DNA of 64,000 nt from Cyclina sinensis (lineage: Eukaryota > Mollusca > Bivalvia > Venerida > Veneridae): positions 30,986,361-31,050,360 of the forward strand of contig JAAONU010000003.1 of NCBI GenBank assembly GCA_012932295.1, written 5' to 3'. Both the position numbers and the translations under genes were made by a program. This document shows positions 35,161-47,900 of the stretch, piece by piece. The stretch's first letter is position 1, and each line of letters opens with the position of its first letter. The notes beneath the pieces are model-generated. The model saw only the letters and a program-made list of their open reading frames with translations. It was not told the origin of the DNA and searched no databases.

Positions 35161-35935
35161 AACAAGAGATGTTTGTGAAACACTTATGCCCCGCCCCCCC
35201 CACCCCCCGGCAGTATACATTATGGGCAGTGTACATAGAAATGAAATTAACCTTTTGAACATAAAATCAATAGGGGTTATCTACAGGTACTACTTGAGAT
35301 GCATCAACCTATCAAGTAAGATGTGTCTAAGCTAAAACTAGACCTAGATATTCTTTTGATAAATCTGTATACCAAATTTTATTTCACTATGTGAAACCTC
35401 TGCAAAGAAAATGAACGGAAACTGCAAATTATTTGAATTTTTCTAAGTCCAAGGGGCATAACTCTGTCAAAAATTGCTCGATCGTACCCAAAACAGAACT
35501 TGACCTAGATATTCTTCTGATTAATTTGTATACTAGATTTCATTTCGGTATGTGCAATCTCTGTGAAGAAAATGAACGAAAACTGCAAATAACTGGAATT
35601 TCCTAAGTACAAGGGGCATAACTCTGTCAAAAAATGCTTGATCGTACCCAAAACTGAACTTGACCTAGATATTCTTATGATAAATCTGTATACTAAATTT
35701 CATTTCGATATGTGCAACCAAGTCCATGGGGCATAACTCTGTCAAAAATTGCTCGGTCAAACCCAAAACAGACCTTGTCCTAAATATTCTTATGGTAAAT
35801 CTGTATACCAAATTTAATTTTATTTCAGTATGTGCAACCTCTGTGAAGAAAATGAACAGAAACTGTTGGTGGACATACAGACAGACTGACCGACAGACAG
35901 CAGCAAAGCAATATGCTCTCCCTTTTTCAATTAAT
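35161..35935 (+). mobile_element. Pearl-like element, family E
   Basis: The left end is ACAAGAGATGTTTGTGAAAC then CTTATGCCCCGCC. Core repeats of about 167 bp share ACTTGACCTAGATATTCTT, ATTTCATTTCGGTATGTGC, GAAAATGAACGAAAACTGC and GGGGCATAACTCTGTC. A short GACAGACTGACCGACAGAC microsatellite and TATGCTCTCCCTTTT end the element without a clear hairpin. Confidence 0.65.
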
Positions 35936-36886
35936 TTGTTTTATCAAATAAGGCTCACCTTTTTTCTCAGAGTTCAGGACCAATAAACTGGTAATCTGCA
36001 ATAATATGTACTTAACACTTGATAACAATTTCTCTCAGGAGATGCTACCATACTGCTTTATTCACTAAATTTCAAAGAAATGTAATACATCTAGACAGCT
36101 TGCTATTAAGACCTTTGTCTCAAAGTGAGATGCACTATACATGACTGTAATAATATAAGCTTTGTTCAGGGAAATGTATTGAAGATGTTGCAAGATTTAA
36201 CCTCTAACTTAATGGACAAAGGTGATAAATTAGAACAAGCCCCAATTCCTGTCTGACATAAAACCTGTTCCTTTTTTTTTAGTTTAAATATAGAGGATGG
36301 TGGTCTACTGCCAGTGGCATTTCCTTTAAAATTACTACATGTTGTCTCCTGAGTATCAGTATTTAAAATGCCATGACAGAGGGATGAAAGGTAAAGCAAA
36401 CAAAACAATATTCAACAACAGACTGTAACACACCAACATAAACGATCAATTACCATGATACATCATCTTACATCTTATGAAAGAATAATGAGTCAGCAAA
36501 CAGTGTTTTTCTAATTAACAAGAAAACTAAGTATGGGAAAATAGTAACTATTTTTCTCCTGTCAGTACTGATCTCTAACAGCAACTCAAGTTCTATAACT
36601 GCTGCCAACAAGCAAGAGAATTTACAAAAATGATAGAAAACATTTTCCTGTAGTATTAACATTCATATCAATTGTACAAACTGTTCTTAGTAATTTGACA
36701 GTGAAAGAGCTTCCTGGAGTCCACCTGTCAGGACAAAACAGGACTTTTAATTGGTGGAATGGACTCTTCAGGTAAAGTTCTCAGAAGGATTCACCTGTTT
36801 CTCAGTGGATTTGAACTGTCTCTAAGTAATCTTGAGAGATAAGTTTATTTCTGAGTTCACTTATTCAAAATTCATTAAAACAAAGC
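35936..36886. other. Non-coding stretch, unique
   Basis: No gene, RNA or transposon recognised. Minus-strand frames of 64 and 80 codons here show no family resemblance. Confidence 0.5.
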
Positions 36887-36888
36887 TA

Positions 36889-38043
36889 CAGTACACACAG
36901 CGCGGACTTTGACATTGTAAACATTGGCGCGGGGGCCGGTATCGTCTCCGGGTGGCCAGTCGCGGTGGACTGAACACCCGAAATTTTGGGTGTCCGCTAA
37001 AATGACCACCGCCATAACCGCCGAGGGGTATGATCACCGCGTGTCGCGGTGACAGAACGCCGGGCGTCCCCGCGATGTTCTGACTTGGAGACTACTGCAT
37101 TTAAACATACTCAGCGTACAGTACACATACGTGGTTTTCTTTTTACTCATTCTTATTTTACTTACATGTATTTTGTGGCTAATATCAGTTGGTCAAATTA
37201 AAACCAAATTTCAAGTACATATGCGGTGTAGGTTTATTGTGTACTTTCGTTTTTGGAATTTTTGAAAAACGCTTGTTACTATATAGCAAAATTGATCAAT
37301 AATTTTTGCCACGCGCCTAGACGATACAGATGTCGAAAGAAGTTAAACACGTGTTGACCTAAAAACACAGACAATTCATTTTCTGAAAATATGATCAGCT
37401 GTTTCCGGAAGCAACTGCTTTGAATGGTCATTCTTTGCATAAACAAAAAGGAGCGTATATAAATGCATCATAATTAGAGTGGATTTGTTCGAATTTTGAC
37501 AGTTTAAATTAGATCTATTAACTTTTCGCAGTTTGATGATCCTTAGTAATTTATTTGTGTGTAATTTATTTGCAAGTGGATTAACGCAAGCGCGGCACCG
37601 ATTGAAGACTTGAAAATATATTAATTGCAGCAATTAAAGTTAACAAGATGGCATGTAGGTGTGTAAATCTATTCATAATCTGCTGTGTTACCCTCAATTA
37701 TACAACCAAGCATCGAACGTCAACAAATAAAAGTTTAACCGGATGGGGTATTAAAAAGAAAAAGAAACAACTTCAACTGGTAATAATTACGTGTTTTTGT
37801 AACTCGTCTGAAAAAAAATAGGGGAAAGTAAAATTGTGTTGCAACTTCGTTTTTTCGGACACCGCAAACCCCCCCGACCCGACGCTGCGACATGGTGCGG
37901 TACTGAACACCGCGGACGGCCGCGCTGACCACCGCGTTTTAAACGAATGAACACTCGACGCGGTGGTCATTTTGGTCTTCAACGCGGACAGTTAAAATCG
38001 CTGGGACGGATGTTCGTTGTCAAAGTCCGTGCTGCGTGTACTG
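36889..38043. mobile_element. TA-flanked element with CAGT termini, 1155 bp, CpG-rich
   Basis: The left terminus is CAGTACACACAGCGCGGACT then TTGACA. The right terminus, reverse complemented, is CAGTACACGCAGCACGGACT then TTGACA, with two mismatches in the first 26 bases. TA flanks both sides (36887-36888 and 38044-38045), as for Tc1/mariner/pogo elements. Both inner flanks are unusually CpG-rich, with a partly inverted shared AAAATGACCACCGC. No transposase is recognisable; frames at 37735-37982 fall in the CpG-rich part. Confidence 0.75.
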
Positions 38044-38117
38044 TAATGTTTTCTTTCCATTAGAGCTCTAATATTATGAAAATTATGATATGTTGTTGAC
38101 ATGATTATGTAGATAGT

Positions 38118-38750
38118 AACTAGAAATGGGTTTTTGATTGAACAAAAACATATGTCTCCCCCCAGCCAGTTGCTGCAGGTAGTATTGAGTCAGACGATTG
38201 TAAAATTTGACATTTAACCTCCAAGTGTGACCTTGACCTTGAGACACCACACCTGCAAAGTGGGTTCTGCACATCGCCTTGATGAGGTGAACATCTGACC
38301 CAAGTTTCATAAAAATCCTTCAAGGGGTTTGGAAGATACAGAGCGGACACGATTTTGTGGCATTTGACATTTAACCTCCAAATGTGACCTAGACCTTGAG
38401 ACACCACACCCGCAAAGTGGGTTCTGCACATCGCCTTGATGAGGTGAACATCTGACCCAAGTTTCATAAAAATCCTTCAAGGGCTTTGGAAGATACAGAG
38501 TGGACACGATTTTGTGGCATCTGACATTTAACCTCCAAGTGTGACCTTGACCTTGAGACACCACACCCGCAAAGTGGCTTCTGCACGTCGCCTTGATGAG
38601 GTGAACATCTGACCTAAGTTTCATAAAAATCCTTCAAGGGCTTTGGAAGATACAGAGCGGACATGATTTAGTGACGGACAGACAGACAGACGGATGGACA
38701 ACCGGGGTAAAAACAATATGTCTCCCCCATTTTTGGGGGGAGACATAATT
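38118..38750 (+). mobile_element. Pearl-like element, family H, complete
   Basis: The left end is AACTAGAAATGGGTTTTTGA then ACATATGTCTCCCCCC. The right end hairpin is TGTCTCCCCCATTTTTGGGG and GGAGACATAATTA. Three core repeats at about 157 bp (near 38228, 38384, 38541) carry GTGACCTTGACCTTGAGACA and GATGAGGTGAACATCTGACC. A GACGGACAGACAGACAGACG microsatellite precedes the hairpin. The three overlapping minus frames (38083-38624) are repeat translations. Confidence 0.78.
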
Positions 38751-39365
38751 ATGTCACAGTTACATGGTTGTGCATCAATGACTGCTGACTTGTGCTAAAC
38801 TTTAGAGCATTGACTGATATAGCATCATCACTATTTGGTGATGTAGGTCTTTCAATGGTGAATGGCTGAAAACAGTTGATAAAATATTAAGTCTATACAC
38901 TAGTGTTCATTATGTGCTGTCCTTCCTTACAGCCTGTCAGACACCTTTCAATAGTACTTCAGTAAAATAGACTGGCTTAGCTCCCCATAATGTCATATAG
39001 TGAAAACTTACCAAACTACAAGTTTTTTTCACAAACCAACATGGCTTCTCAGAATTACATAAAATTAAGGCCACCACAAGAACATTTCAGTGAAACTATT
39101 TTGAAAGTGGGCCATAGGTTTCTGAAGGCTTATACAGATTTCACTGTGCATTCAAGATTTGAACATATAGTTAACATAAATGATTCATTGCTAATTCAGC
39201 ATTTGAACCCTTTAGATAATACAAATTTCATTTCCAATTCAGCATTTAATCTTTAGAGTTTATATAAAGAATGCAATGCCCACTCAAAATTTGAACCCAT
39301 AATTAATTAACATAAATATTTCTTTGCCCATTCAGCATTTTAAGTTTTTAACCCTTTGTTAACAT

Positions 39366-40090
39366 TAACTAGAACTATTACTGAATTTGATTAATACCCC
39401 CACAATACTGCCTCATAAGAGGAAAAGCGGAAATATAGATGAATGCTTCACCCACATCTACACAAATTCATGATCTTTAATAGATAAGTCAACAGACAGT
39501 CCTAGAAATGTGGATGCAGTTAACATCACAATTATACAATTCTGCTATGATAAGAGCATAAAACCACAAAATGCATATTGGCGCCCTTGAAAAATGTGTA
39601 ACGCATAGCTACACTTATTGGTGAACAAGCACACCAAGTTTCAAATTAATAGTCTTAGAAATGCGGAAGCAGTTTGCATTTCAAGATTTTGGTATAACAG
39701 GCTGTAAAACTGCAGAGCAGGCATCTGCATAAATGAAAGAAAAATCATGCACATCTACACTTATTTGCGAACATCACACCAAGTTTCAAATCAACAGACC
39801 TAGAAATGTGGAAGTAATATGTGTCACAAGACTTTGCAACCACAGGCCCTTAAACCACAGAGCAGGCATCGTTTTGCAAGAAAAACATGTCACAAGCATA
39901 CACACACTTATTGGTGAACATGCACACCAAGTTTAATTACTGTAAGTACTGTCACAAGATTCTGCTTAGACAGGCTGTAAAACTGCAGAGCAGGCACTGG
40001 TTTGCATGAAAGCTTGATACACACATCTGCACTTATTGGTGGACATGCAAATCAAGTTTCAAGTGAGATTTGAAAATTTCGGGAGCCCTG
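39366..40090 (+). mobile_element. Pearl-like element, family J, ending in a hAT-like terminus
   Basis: The left end AACTAGAACTATTACTGAAT then TTAATACCCCCACAA resembles family 3. Several repeats share CACACCAAGTTTCAAATCAA, CTAGAAATGTGGAAG, and GGCTGTAAAACTGCAGAGCA. Instead of a microsatellite and hairpin the repeat stops at AGTGAGATTTGAAAATTTCG followed by GGAGCCCTG, which matches the right end of the hAT-like element at 34932. That end has no partner nearby. Confidence 0.5.
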
Positions 40091-41689
40091 GTCTACTGTA
40101 TATATAAACAGCAATAATAGTAAGAGACCAACAAAGTTGTACTAACAGAAAAGCTTTTAAATCTTAGCAGGTGAAAATGTGTCATTAATAAAATACTCTG
40201 AAATGGATATTACTTTTCTTCCATTTAAATTTGAAAAATAGTTATTTAAGTCAGAAACAGGGATGGTTTATACAAGCAATATCAGACCTATCATCATTAC
40301 AAAAGCAGGTGTTGGTATAGAATTCCTTATTAATTTTCTCTGGTAGAAATAGTCTGTTCTATAATTTGAATACCGGTAATCCTGAACATTTTCTGTCTCA
40401 TCTATTTATGTTCTGGACATTTTTGTGAATTACATCAGGCAGCCTTTAGACAATATTGACCATTTAATTTAAGAATCCAGAACCACTTCACACTAACCAA
40501 TTATTGATTTCACGCCTGTCAAATAATTATTGTACACAATTTTTTTTCAGCACTTCCACATTTATCTTTCTGAGACACTGAAAAAGTCTCACAATTCTTG
40601 TGTTGCTGTGCAACCATAGGCATTCTGCAGTGACATGGCCAGCACATGACAAAATCTTTCTACACTCCTTAAACAGCTGTGAAGATAAAACTTAGTTTAA
40701 ACAAGAGCCATGTATGAGAACACTAGGCCATACCCCAAACTGAAGGGCTGTTAGTTTAATAAGCACATGAAGGCATCCTACAGGGACATTAGCGGGGAGT
40801 TTGAAATTCAAATGCATGATTTTAGTACAGTTTAGGAATACAAATATGTTTTAAGTTAACATGTACTTTAACCAACAAGCTTAGTTCAAACATTATCCCT
40901 CTTTGATGAACTATTTCATATTTCTGAAAATGGTTGAGCATAAGTCAATCACAATCAATCATCATTCTGTCTTAATCTTTGCAGCTACAGTCAAGACTGT
41001 GTACACAGTGGCCTTCCATTGGAGAGAGCAAATAAGGTCACTAGTCACAGGAGTCACTTGACACAAAAGCTCAATTTCTCTTCGAGTGATATATTATATT
41101 TTCGTTTCATCACAATTTTTTCCAACTACAATGCTTTGTTAAATGCTGTATTTAGGTGTTACTATGTACATGCAACAAATGGTAACCTACTGTAGAGTAA
41201 ATTACAGTTGTTTCCCTTAGCAAGGGCTGTTCAAAAGTCAGGATCATTAGATAGGTCAGAATTGCCAATTCAATTCAGGAGAAAATATCATGGTCACTGA
41301 ACTCGTCTTGCAGGGAGTCACTACAGACAGAACCATTTTAAGTGTAATATGTGTTGAGAGGGATATAAAAGGGTTGCTGTAGACAACCTACAAACATGGG
41401 GTCACTAAAACAGTCAAAATGGTAAAAGTGCAATATCCAATGGTTTATGTTCCGTACAGGCAAAGGCATTTTCAAGATATTGATAACCATCATTTCTGTA
41501 GCTTTTTTTATAACTACAATTGTGTTAGAAACTGATTTTAAAATTGATATATAATTGGGATTTGGAGGTACTTGCTTAAGACAATATCTGCACAATTGAA
41601 GAATTATATCAGTATGTTTGGTTAAGCTAAAACCTTGGTAAAAAAAAAACAAAGTAATTTTTGCAAATAAGCATGGAAAAGGTTAGTCC
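40091..41689. other. Non-coding stretch, mostly unique
   Basis: No gene recognised. A family-type start AACAAGAGCCATGTATGAGA appears at 40701 but the element does not continue recognisably. The 104-codon minus frame at 41338-41652 has no family resemblance and no convincing splice context. Confidence 0.45.
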
Positions 41690-41746
41690 CAGTGTCCTGC
41701 TCTTTTCCCCAATGCTATCTACCTAGCCTCAAGGTTCAAGCAACTA

Positions 41747-42620
41747 CAGTTCAACATCCCAAGAGTGACCACCATTTGGATCAGATAAAAGTGTTTGTTG
41801 TAGAGAGGTTGTTCTAGGGAGGTTCAATCAATCTTTAGTGATGAACTATATTAAGTTCGAAGTAATAATGTTCTGTAACCCAAAGGATGACTACTCTGCT
41901 TTTATTCAAAGTTTCTAGATGTGATCATATTTTCTTTATTTGCATGTTACATTATCAAGTACTTCATCAAATATGTATTTTGTTCATTGCATCTTTTGAC
42001 ATGAATTTTTCAATATTCTTGTTCCTTTCATTACTGTATCCACTGATTTCAAAAATCTGCAAAATCTTACATTTTAATGTTTGGGAATCTTAGCAAACAA
42101 CAAAATTGGCTAATCAACAAACAAACTTGCACACACGTAATTAATGCACAAAAAGCCAAACGGCATCATTAGTCCACACCGTCATTGTATGTTTGTTCAA
42201 TAAATTGGTTAATTACCCCAAATCTTAGGGTGTTTGCAACTTCTTTTTTCTTTTTTATTACAAAAAATAGCCATCAGATTACATCGCTCACTTGGTTCCC
42301 AAGTTTGTGCACCTTAAAATTTATACACATAATGGCTAGAGTACCAGCCGGTTCCTGTGTAAATTAATTTCATTTTAGACTTTATACATGCCCACATGCG
42401 TTGAGATTCTTTTGGAAATCCAGTCTGAATTTTACTTTCTAGTGTCGATTGTGGGAGGTTTCCAGATGTTGTTTGGGAGAAAACATAGTGCTGTTGCTCG
42501 TTGTTTGGAGGTGTCCCTTGTGAGAGGTGAAAATGCACAGAATGCCAACAGAGGGAAATTTAAATGTCCTTGTAAAGGGGATGTTGTTCGTGGGAGGTGA
42601 CATTTGAGGAGGTTAGACTG
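41747..42620. mobile_element. Pogo/Tigger-like MITE with TA flanks, 874 bp
   Basis: The left terminus is CAGTTCAACATCCCAAGAGT then GACC. The right, reverse complemented, is CAGTCTAACCTCCTCAAATG then TCACC. TA flanks both ends (41745-41746 and 42621-42622). The match is imperfect but collinear over about 25 bp. Near the right end GGAGGTGTCCCTTGTGAGAG and GTTGTTCGTGGGAGGTGACA repeat the terminal theme. No transposase frame. Confidence 0.55.
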
Positions 42621-42716
42621 TACATCTGTAAAGGGTAATAACTCAGCAGACAGTCATGGGAGAGTTATTGTTCCTTCACTCTGCACATCTCCCAAAGGCC
42701 ATTTGAACATCCTTTT

Positions 42717-43230
42717 CAGGGCTTTTCATCCTTATATAACAGAGGCCGATATTCGGCCACTTCCCAATCCGAAAAATATAGATCTTCCCGATTGTGGCAG
42801 TTTCTTCCCAAAATGCAAGACATGATTTCCCAAAATCTTAGAAATTCCCCCTAGATTAGTTTAAAAAACGATCAATTTGTTTACATTTGTCATTACCGGA
42901 AGAAGTGTTTGTCTGGTATTGACTTTTTTGTCGTACTATAGCCGAACAACGCACGGTACCCGTGTTACGCAAAACCAGTCTTATCCGTTAAGTTCCGATA
43001 GACTCTTACTCAGTAGTTATCAGTAAATAAAAGTAGAAACATGCGCAGTGAAACAGTCAAACGTTCCGAAAGTCTGGATTTTATTCCGTTTCAGGGGAGA
43101 TAAATTGGTGTTTTTTTCCGGTTGCAGAAACAAATGTCTCATAGATTTCCCAAAATGAACAATTATCGCGCATAAATTTCCCAATTTGAAAGGCCAGGGC
43201 CTCTTCCCAATTTCCTGATGAAAAGCCCTG
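42717..43230. mobile_element. Short hAT-like MITE, 514 bp
   Basis: The left terminus CAGGGCTTTTCATC and the right terminus GATGAAAAGCCCTG are perfect 14-bp inverted repeats starting CAGGG, as in hAT elements. The flanks (ATCCTTTT and AAGGGTGA) do not form an 8-bp duplication, so the target duplication has decayed or the class is wrong. The interior has CCGATATTCGG and several CTTCCCAA motifs. Confidence 0.55.
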
Positions 43231-43450
43231 AAGGGTGACAGAGTTATGCTCTGGACAAAATCTTTGTAAAAAATTATTTACTTTTAAAGGCAATTATAAA
43301 AGCCACAGGAGAGTAATGGTTCTTTTACTCTGCTCTTCTTCCCAATGCCATCAAACTACTTTTAAAGTTTGAAGTCAATTTATTAATGGGTTAAAGAGTT
43401 ATGATAAAAAAAAACTCTCAGACAACAGATTTATAGTGACCATCACAATA

Positions 43451-44585
43451 TCCCTCCCACTAATGTGAGCACTACATCAATTATTATATTTTATCATATT
43501 TTTACAGTTTTATATATCAAAAGGGCAAAATAATATAACAAATTGCACAGAACTTTACTTTGCACATCATGCGTAGTAAGCATAGAGAACAGGGTGTAGA
43601 ATATAGATGAGTCATTCAAGAACAGTTCCACATCATCATTCAAATATTTAAATCTTCTTCTTAACAGCTGCTCCTTAATTAAGCATGAAAGCAGGGAGAT
43701 TTAAATGTTTCATGTTTATCGTAGAACTGAAACAAACTGCTTTCTGTGTTTCCAACAGTTAGCTGTCTGTAGTATGTTTCTTTGTAATGTTAACTTAGTT
43801 ATCTAAAACAGGCACTTTTTTTCACACCTTTGCATATCAAAAACGAAGTTTTGTAACCTGCCAATATGAAACAATTGTTGACTTTAGTTTTGATGTAATT
43901 TTTTTGACACAACCAGTCAACACCCAAACTTGCCCAAACGTATGATGCCTTGCAAAAATTACAGCACGTGGCTCAGTTTCTGTAACATCAAAGGCAAGGA
44001 CATAGCTATGTTAGTCAAAAAGGCCAGTTAACTGTTTGTAATTTCAACCAATTAGAGGCTGAATAAAACATAATTATGTGAACAGTTGCTGAGTTAAGTT
44101 AATCATTCTGCTTTGTCATCTTTTTTGTCTAGCAATATCATATTAAATGGTGTTAACAACTTCAGTATATACCTGAGGAAGAGAGAGACATCATTTTTTT
44201 ATCATCACTGCTGGCAATTATTTTGTTGACAATGAATTATGTAAATCATAAAAAAAATCTAATGCCTCCTCTCTCTGCTTGTGCATTTAAGAATTAGATT
44301 TAAACAGACAAGCAGCCGCCAACACAAACAAGTGTCATGCAAAAGGTCAGTACCGCTTTGTTGTTTGATGTGTATCAGCCTCACAATGGATCAATTAACT
44401 AAAATCTGCTAGATGCTTAAATTTGCAAGGCATAACATAATGTTCTCTTGAAAGAGTATAGCACTAATTTTTTTTCACACAACTGACTTGAAAAGAGCCA
44501 TAACACTAGTATTTTAAAAGTAACCATCCTGAAATTTATAGTCCTCTGATAAGAACTGTCAGTATTTTAGGATATAACATACTAC
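43451..44585. other. Non-coding stretch, unique
   Basis: No gene, RNA or repeat recognised before the SINE. Confidence 0.5.
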
Positions 44586-44596
44586 ACAGAAGTATG

Positions 44597-44889
44597 TCCA
44601 CCCGCTTAGCTCAATAGGTAGAGCACTGGATTAGTAATCCATCAGTCATTGGTTCGACCCCTGGGCAGGGCAAAATTTCTCCGTGACAATTGTTCTCAGA
44701 CACTGTGTCTTATGTTCATTTGTCTCTCACCGCTGATTCAGAGTAGATCATGCGGGAACAGTAGTCAGTCACTTGTGGAGAAATTGGCAATTACTGGTTA
44801 GTTATCCAGGAAAACCGGTTAGGTGGACTGACCGCCGAGATATAACCTATATGTTGAAATCGGCGTTAAACCCAAAACAAACAAAACAA
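44597..44889 (+). mobile_element. tRNA-derived SINE, full length, 293 bp, with 11-bp TSD
   Basis: The 5' tRNA-like head has A box TAGCTCAATAGGTAGAG and B box GGTTCGACCCC. Its anticodon loop TTAGTAA would read AGT (Thr-like). The body continues with CCGGTTAGGTGGACTGACCG and GAAATCGGCGTTAAACCC and ends in an AAAC-rich tail (44871-44889). Flanking direct repeats ACAGAAGTATG at 44586-44596 and 44890-44900 are perfect. The conserved 3' part resembles bivalve SINE families as I recall them; the family name is not asserted. Confidence 0.85.
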
Positions 44890-44900
44890 ACAGAAGTATG

Positions 44901-47900
44901 AGTGCCCCTTTCAATATATATGTATTCATTCATGACACTCACAATCAGTCAGGGATATCAATTGTTTTGACCATCAAAATAATTCCTAGCTAGGCAAACT
45001 GCTGATCCAATCCAGCATGACCTTCAAAACAAGTCACTGGTGTTGCTCGCAACATACAAGCTCCCTAACGGTTTTAACCGAAAAGGTAAATACCAAAATT
45101 TGAGAATTAGTATCATACATTTTGAAGGATCATATCATACATCCTCAAAGCTATATTTCCAGTTCTTTCATTAAAATTGATTATGAGTTCTTATATGACC
45201 TAACATTTCACTATCTCTGAGTTCCGAGGATGAGATTAGTGTCAATAAACAAAAAACAGAAACTAGGATACCTCATGGTATTAGAGAAAGAAAAAGAGGT
45301 GTATAATCACCATATTGCTATCTATTCCCACACTAATTTTTCATTAAAACCTAGCTGGTTTACTTTTTGGATAATCAAAGGTCCCATCTGTTAAAGCCAT
45401 TATTTTGACTATTTCTGTTACCACAGCAACCAAAATTTTGATACTCCCAAAACAGTAACTTGCATTATCTCCATAAATTATTGCAATCTATTCATATACA
45501 AAGTTTCATCAATTAAACCTATATGGTTCTTAGGTTATCTCGGGATCCAGATTTCAAGACCAAGGGCAAACCTATAAAGTCCTAAGTGTAAACACCTGTA
45601 AGGGACTAATTATCTTGAAAAATCATTTCCAAGCAATCTTGAAAAGTCATTTCCAAATTACTAACCAAATCTGAGAAGTAATTCCCAATGTATCAACCAA
45701 AACTGAAGTACAGTCATTCCTTGATGCCTCGAAGTTGTCAGTAAAGAAAACTTAAATTAATTTAGTGACATATTGTGACGTAAAGTGAGAGAAGTTTGTA
45801 TTTGGCACAATGTCTTTTGGCACAGTGAAATTATTTTATTATTTGATGGGACTTATCCGATGTGATGATGTACCCAAGGAAGCAGTTATGCCCCACTGTT
45901 TGATATAATTATCTTGAATTATAGATATTGTGGAGCTTTACAAGAATATTCCTATGTTTTATAGGAACCCTGCATATGGCATGGTGTATCCAAAGAAGCA
46001 GTAATTGCCCTTTTGTTTATTTTGTACTAATGGTCTTTACCATATTTTATATTTTGTAGCCTTCCACACGAAGTTATTTCCTCGGAATTTGTGATAACAC
46101 CACAATAGTCATTAGAAAGTCTAGGATGTCCACCATTTTGTACAGGAAAACAGCGGTACTCGAACTCTGAAACAGTTCAAGAGTACTCCAACACGTAGCG
46201 ATTAAGGAGCAAAAACCGTGCCGGATCCGATTATAACGGTGTTATTTGTGATGTGTTGTGCCAAGTGACAACCCTTTCGGAACCTTGTGTCACAAAACTC
46301 TGCTGGGGGCATCAGGTCATACAACCACAAGCACTAATAAACAAGGAGGTCAGTCGACTACCCTATATTGCTCACCCTTATCTGAAACACACTGTTCAAG
46401 TATAATCTGCAAAACAGAGGTGAAATATTTTAGACTACAGTCCAACCTTACTTAAGCAGCCAGCAAAGGGAAACAGTAGTTTTGGTTGCTTAAGCAAAGT
46501 GACCGCCTATTTAGGGGGTAATGTTAGCTCGCTTTCTTTAGTACTAGTAGGCCTGCGGTTACTTTGTACACAGAATTATAACACTATAGTATAACACTAT
46601 TATTATCAATTGTTGAATACAAATGTATCTTTATTACCTTTTAAAAATGATAATTCGGGTTCTAAATACAATTCATATAGTATCTTGCAGTCATTTAAAT
46701 TCTTTTAGATATTATCATTATCATCAATTTTTAAATCTGTGTTTAAGGTATTAGATTCCTAATACCCTACATCCACTCTCAAGAGTATTCATTTACATTA
46801 ATTTGTGTAGGATTGAAACATTTTCACTGTAAGACATCGGTTCAAACCCCATTCAAGCCAAATTTTTTCTCTAGTTTTTGGCAGTTTTACATTGTTTTAG
46901 TTTTACAACAAACTTCTACAGAATTTAAATTCAATCTCTTTCGTTTTAAATATTTTCAATTGTAACAAAGCTTTTCAACATGGTTAATTGATGAAAATTG
47001 GGTATCTGTGATTTCAGCTATAAAAATATTTGATATTTTGCCCATTTGTTCAGAATACAGTACATGAATAAAAATAACTGTAGCTAATTTGAAGCCCCGA
47101 AGATTTATGCTGAAGTTTAAGTTGATAACAAGTGGGTGGGGTAAATTTGTGCCATGTTTATGATCATATATGTCATTTATTTTCACATTTAGATTTTCAT
47201 TTTGTTTGCTTTTTGTCAACAGTCAGTAGGTCTTCTTAATGTGAAAGATTACATACCAAGTAACAGTTGATTTTATGGTCAGACGTAGAAAAAAAAAGTT
47301 TCTTTAAACCTTATAAACCCATTAAGATGGCTGAGGTTTTAAAGTGAATATTCTTCATTTCTTGAAACTCCCACAGTAAAAGTATCTTTTATGGTCTATA
47401 TTTTGTCCTAGGATAGTATATTTCTTAAGAAAGCTCAATTCAATGACGGCTGACAAAATGTTTATTATTATTCTAATACCTAAGAGAATGTCTCTTGCCC
47501 CACTAGTAACATATTCTTCAACAGAAAACCTATACAAAGAATAAGAGCAACTTTTTCTGCCACAGATAGCATAGAGATGTGTGTTATATCAGAAGTTACA
47601 AACATAAATGAGAATTCTCATCAATAATTGATAGCTGCTGCTTTTAAGGCAACATTGTCACTGGGAAGATATTTATCTCTTCACATAACAATGATGTAAG
47701 GTAATGCCATAACCAGTAAAACATTGATCTACCTCCAGCAAACTGAAACAGACATTGCTTTTTCAACATTAAAAACAAAACTGATAAATTGTCTTTAGAT
47801 ATAACAGCACAAGTTTGTTAAAAACCTGGAAAAAAGACTGTACTTTTTCATCAGTTTAAAGTTTATAAATCTGTATGTTACTGAATGTGTAAAAAAAAAA

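Larger units (their letters stand above)
41690..43450. repeat. Family 3-like repeat interrupted by two MITEs
   Basis: Host fragments at 41690-41744, 42623-42716 and 43231-43450 carry family 3 motifs (AATGCTATCTACCTAGCCTC, GGGTAATAACTCAGCAGAC, AGAGTTATGCTCTGGACAAA). Two inverted-repeat elements, listed next, separate them, so the pieces look like one array disrupted twice. Confidence 0.5.

Noticed and set aside
36241..36310. KKKEQ-coding stretch followed by GTTTTAT as the missing glycine-loop exon of the kinase
   Set aside because: It lacks the expected GKGQTG and the flanking YRLEKTLG-type sequence; the splice site is poor.
38083..38624. Overlapping 75-115 codon minus frames with repeated DVHLIKAMCRTHF-like peptide
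   Set aside because: Pure translation of the family H core repeats; no start context, splice sites or domain.
44597..44670. Functional tRNA-Thr gene
   Set aside because: It is the head of a SINE with body, tail and target-site duplication.
46438..46520. Pogo-like element starting CAGTCCAACCTTACTTAAGC
   Set aside because: No partner terminus found downstream; only a solo end. The same holds for CAGTCCACTCTCAATATC at about 21045.
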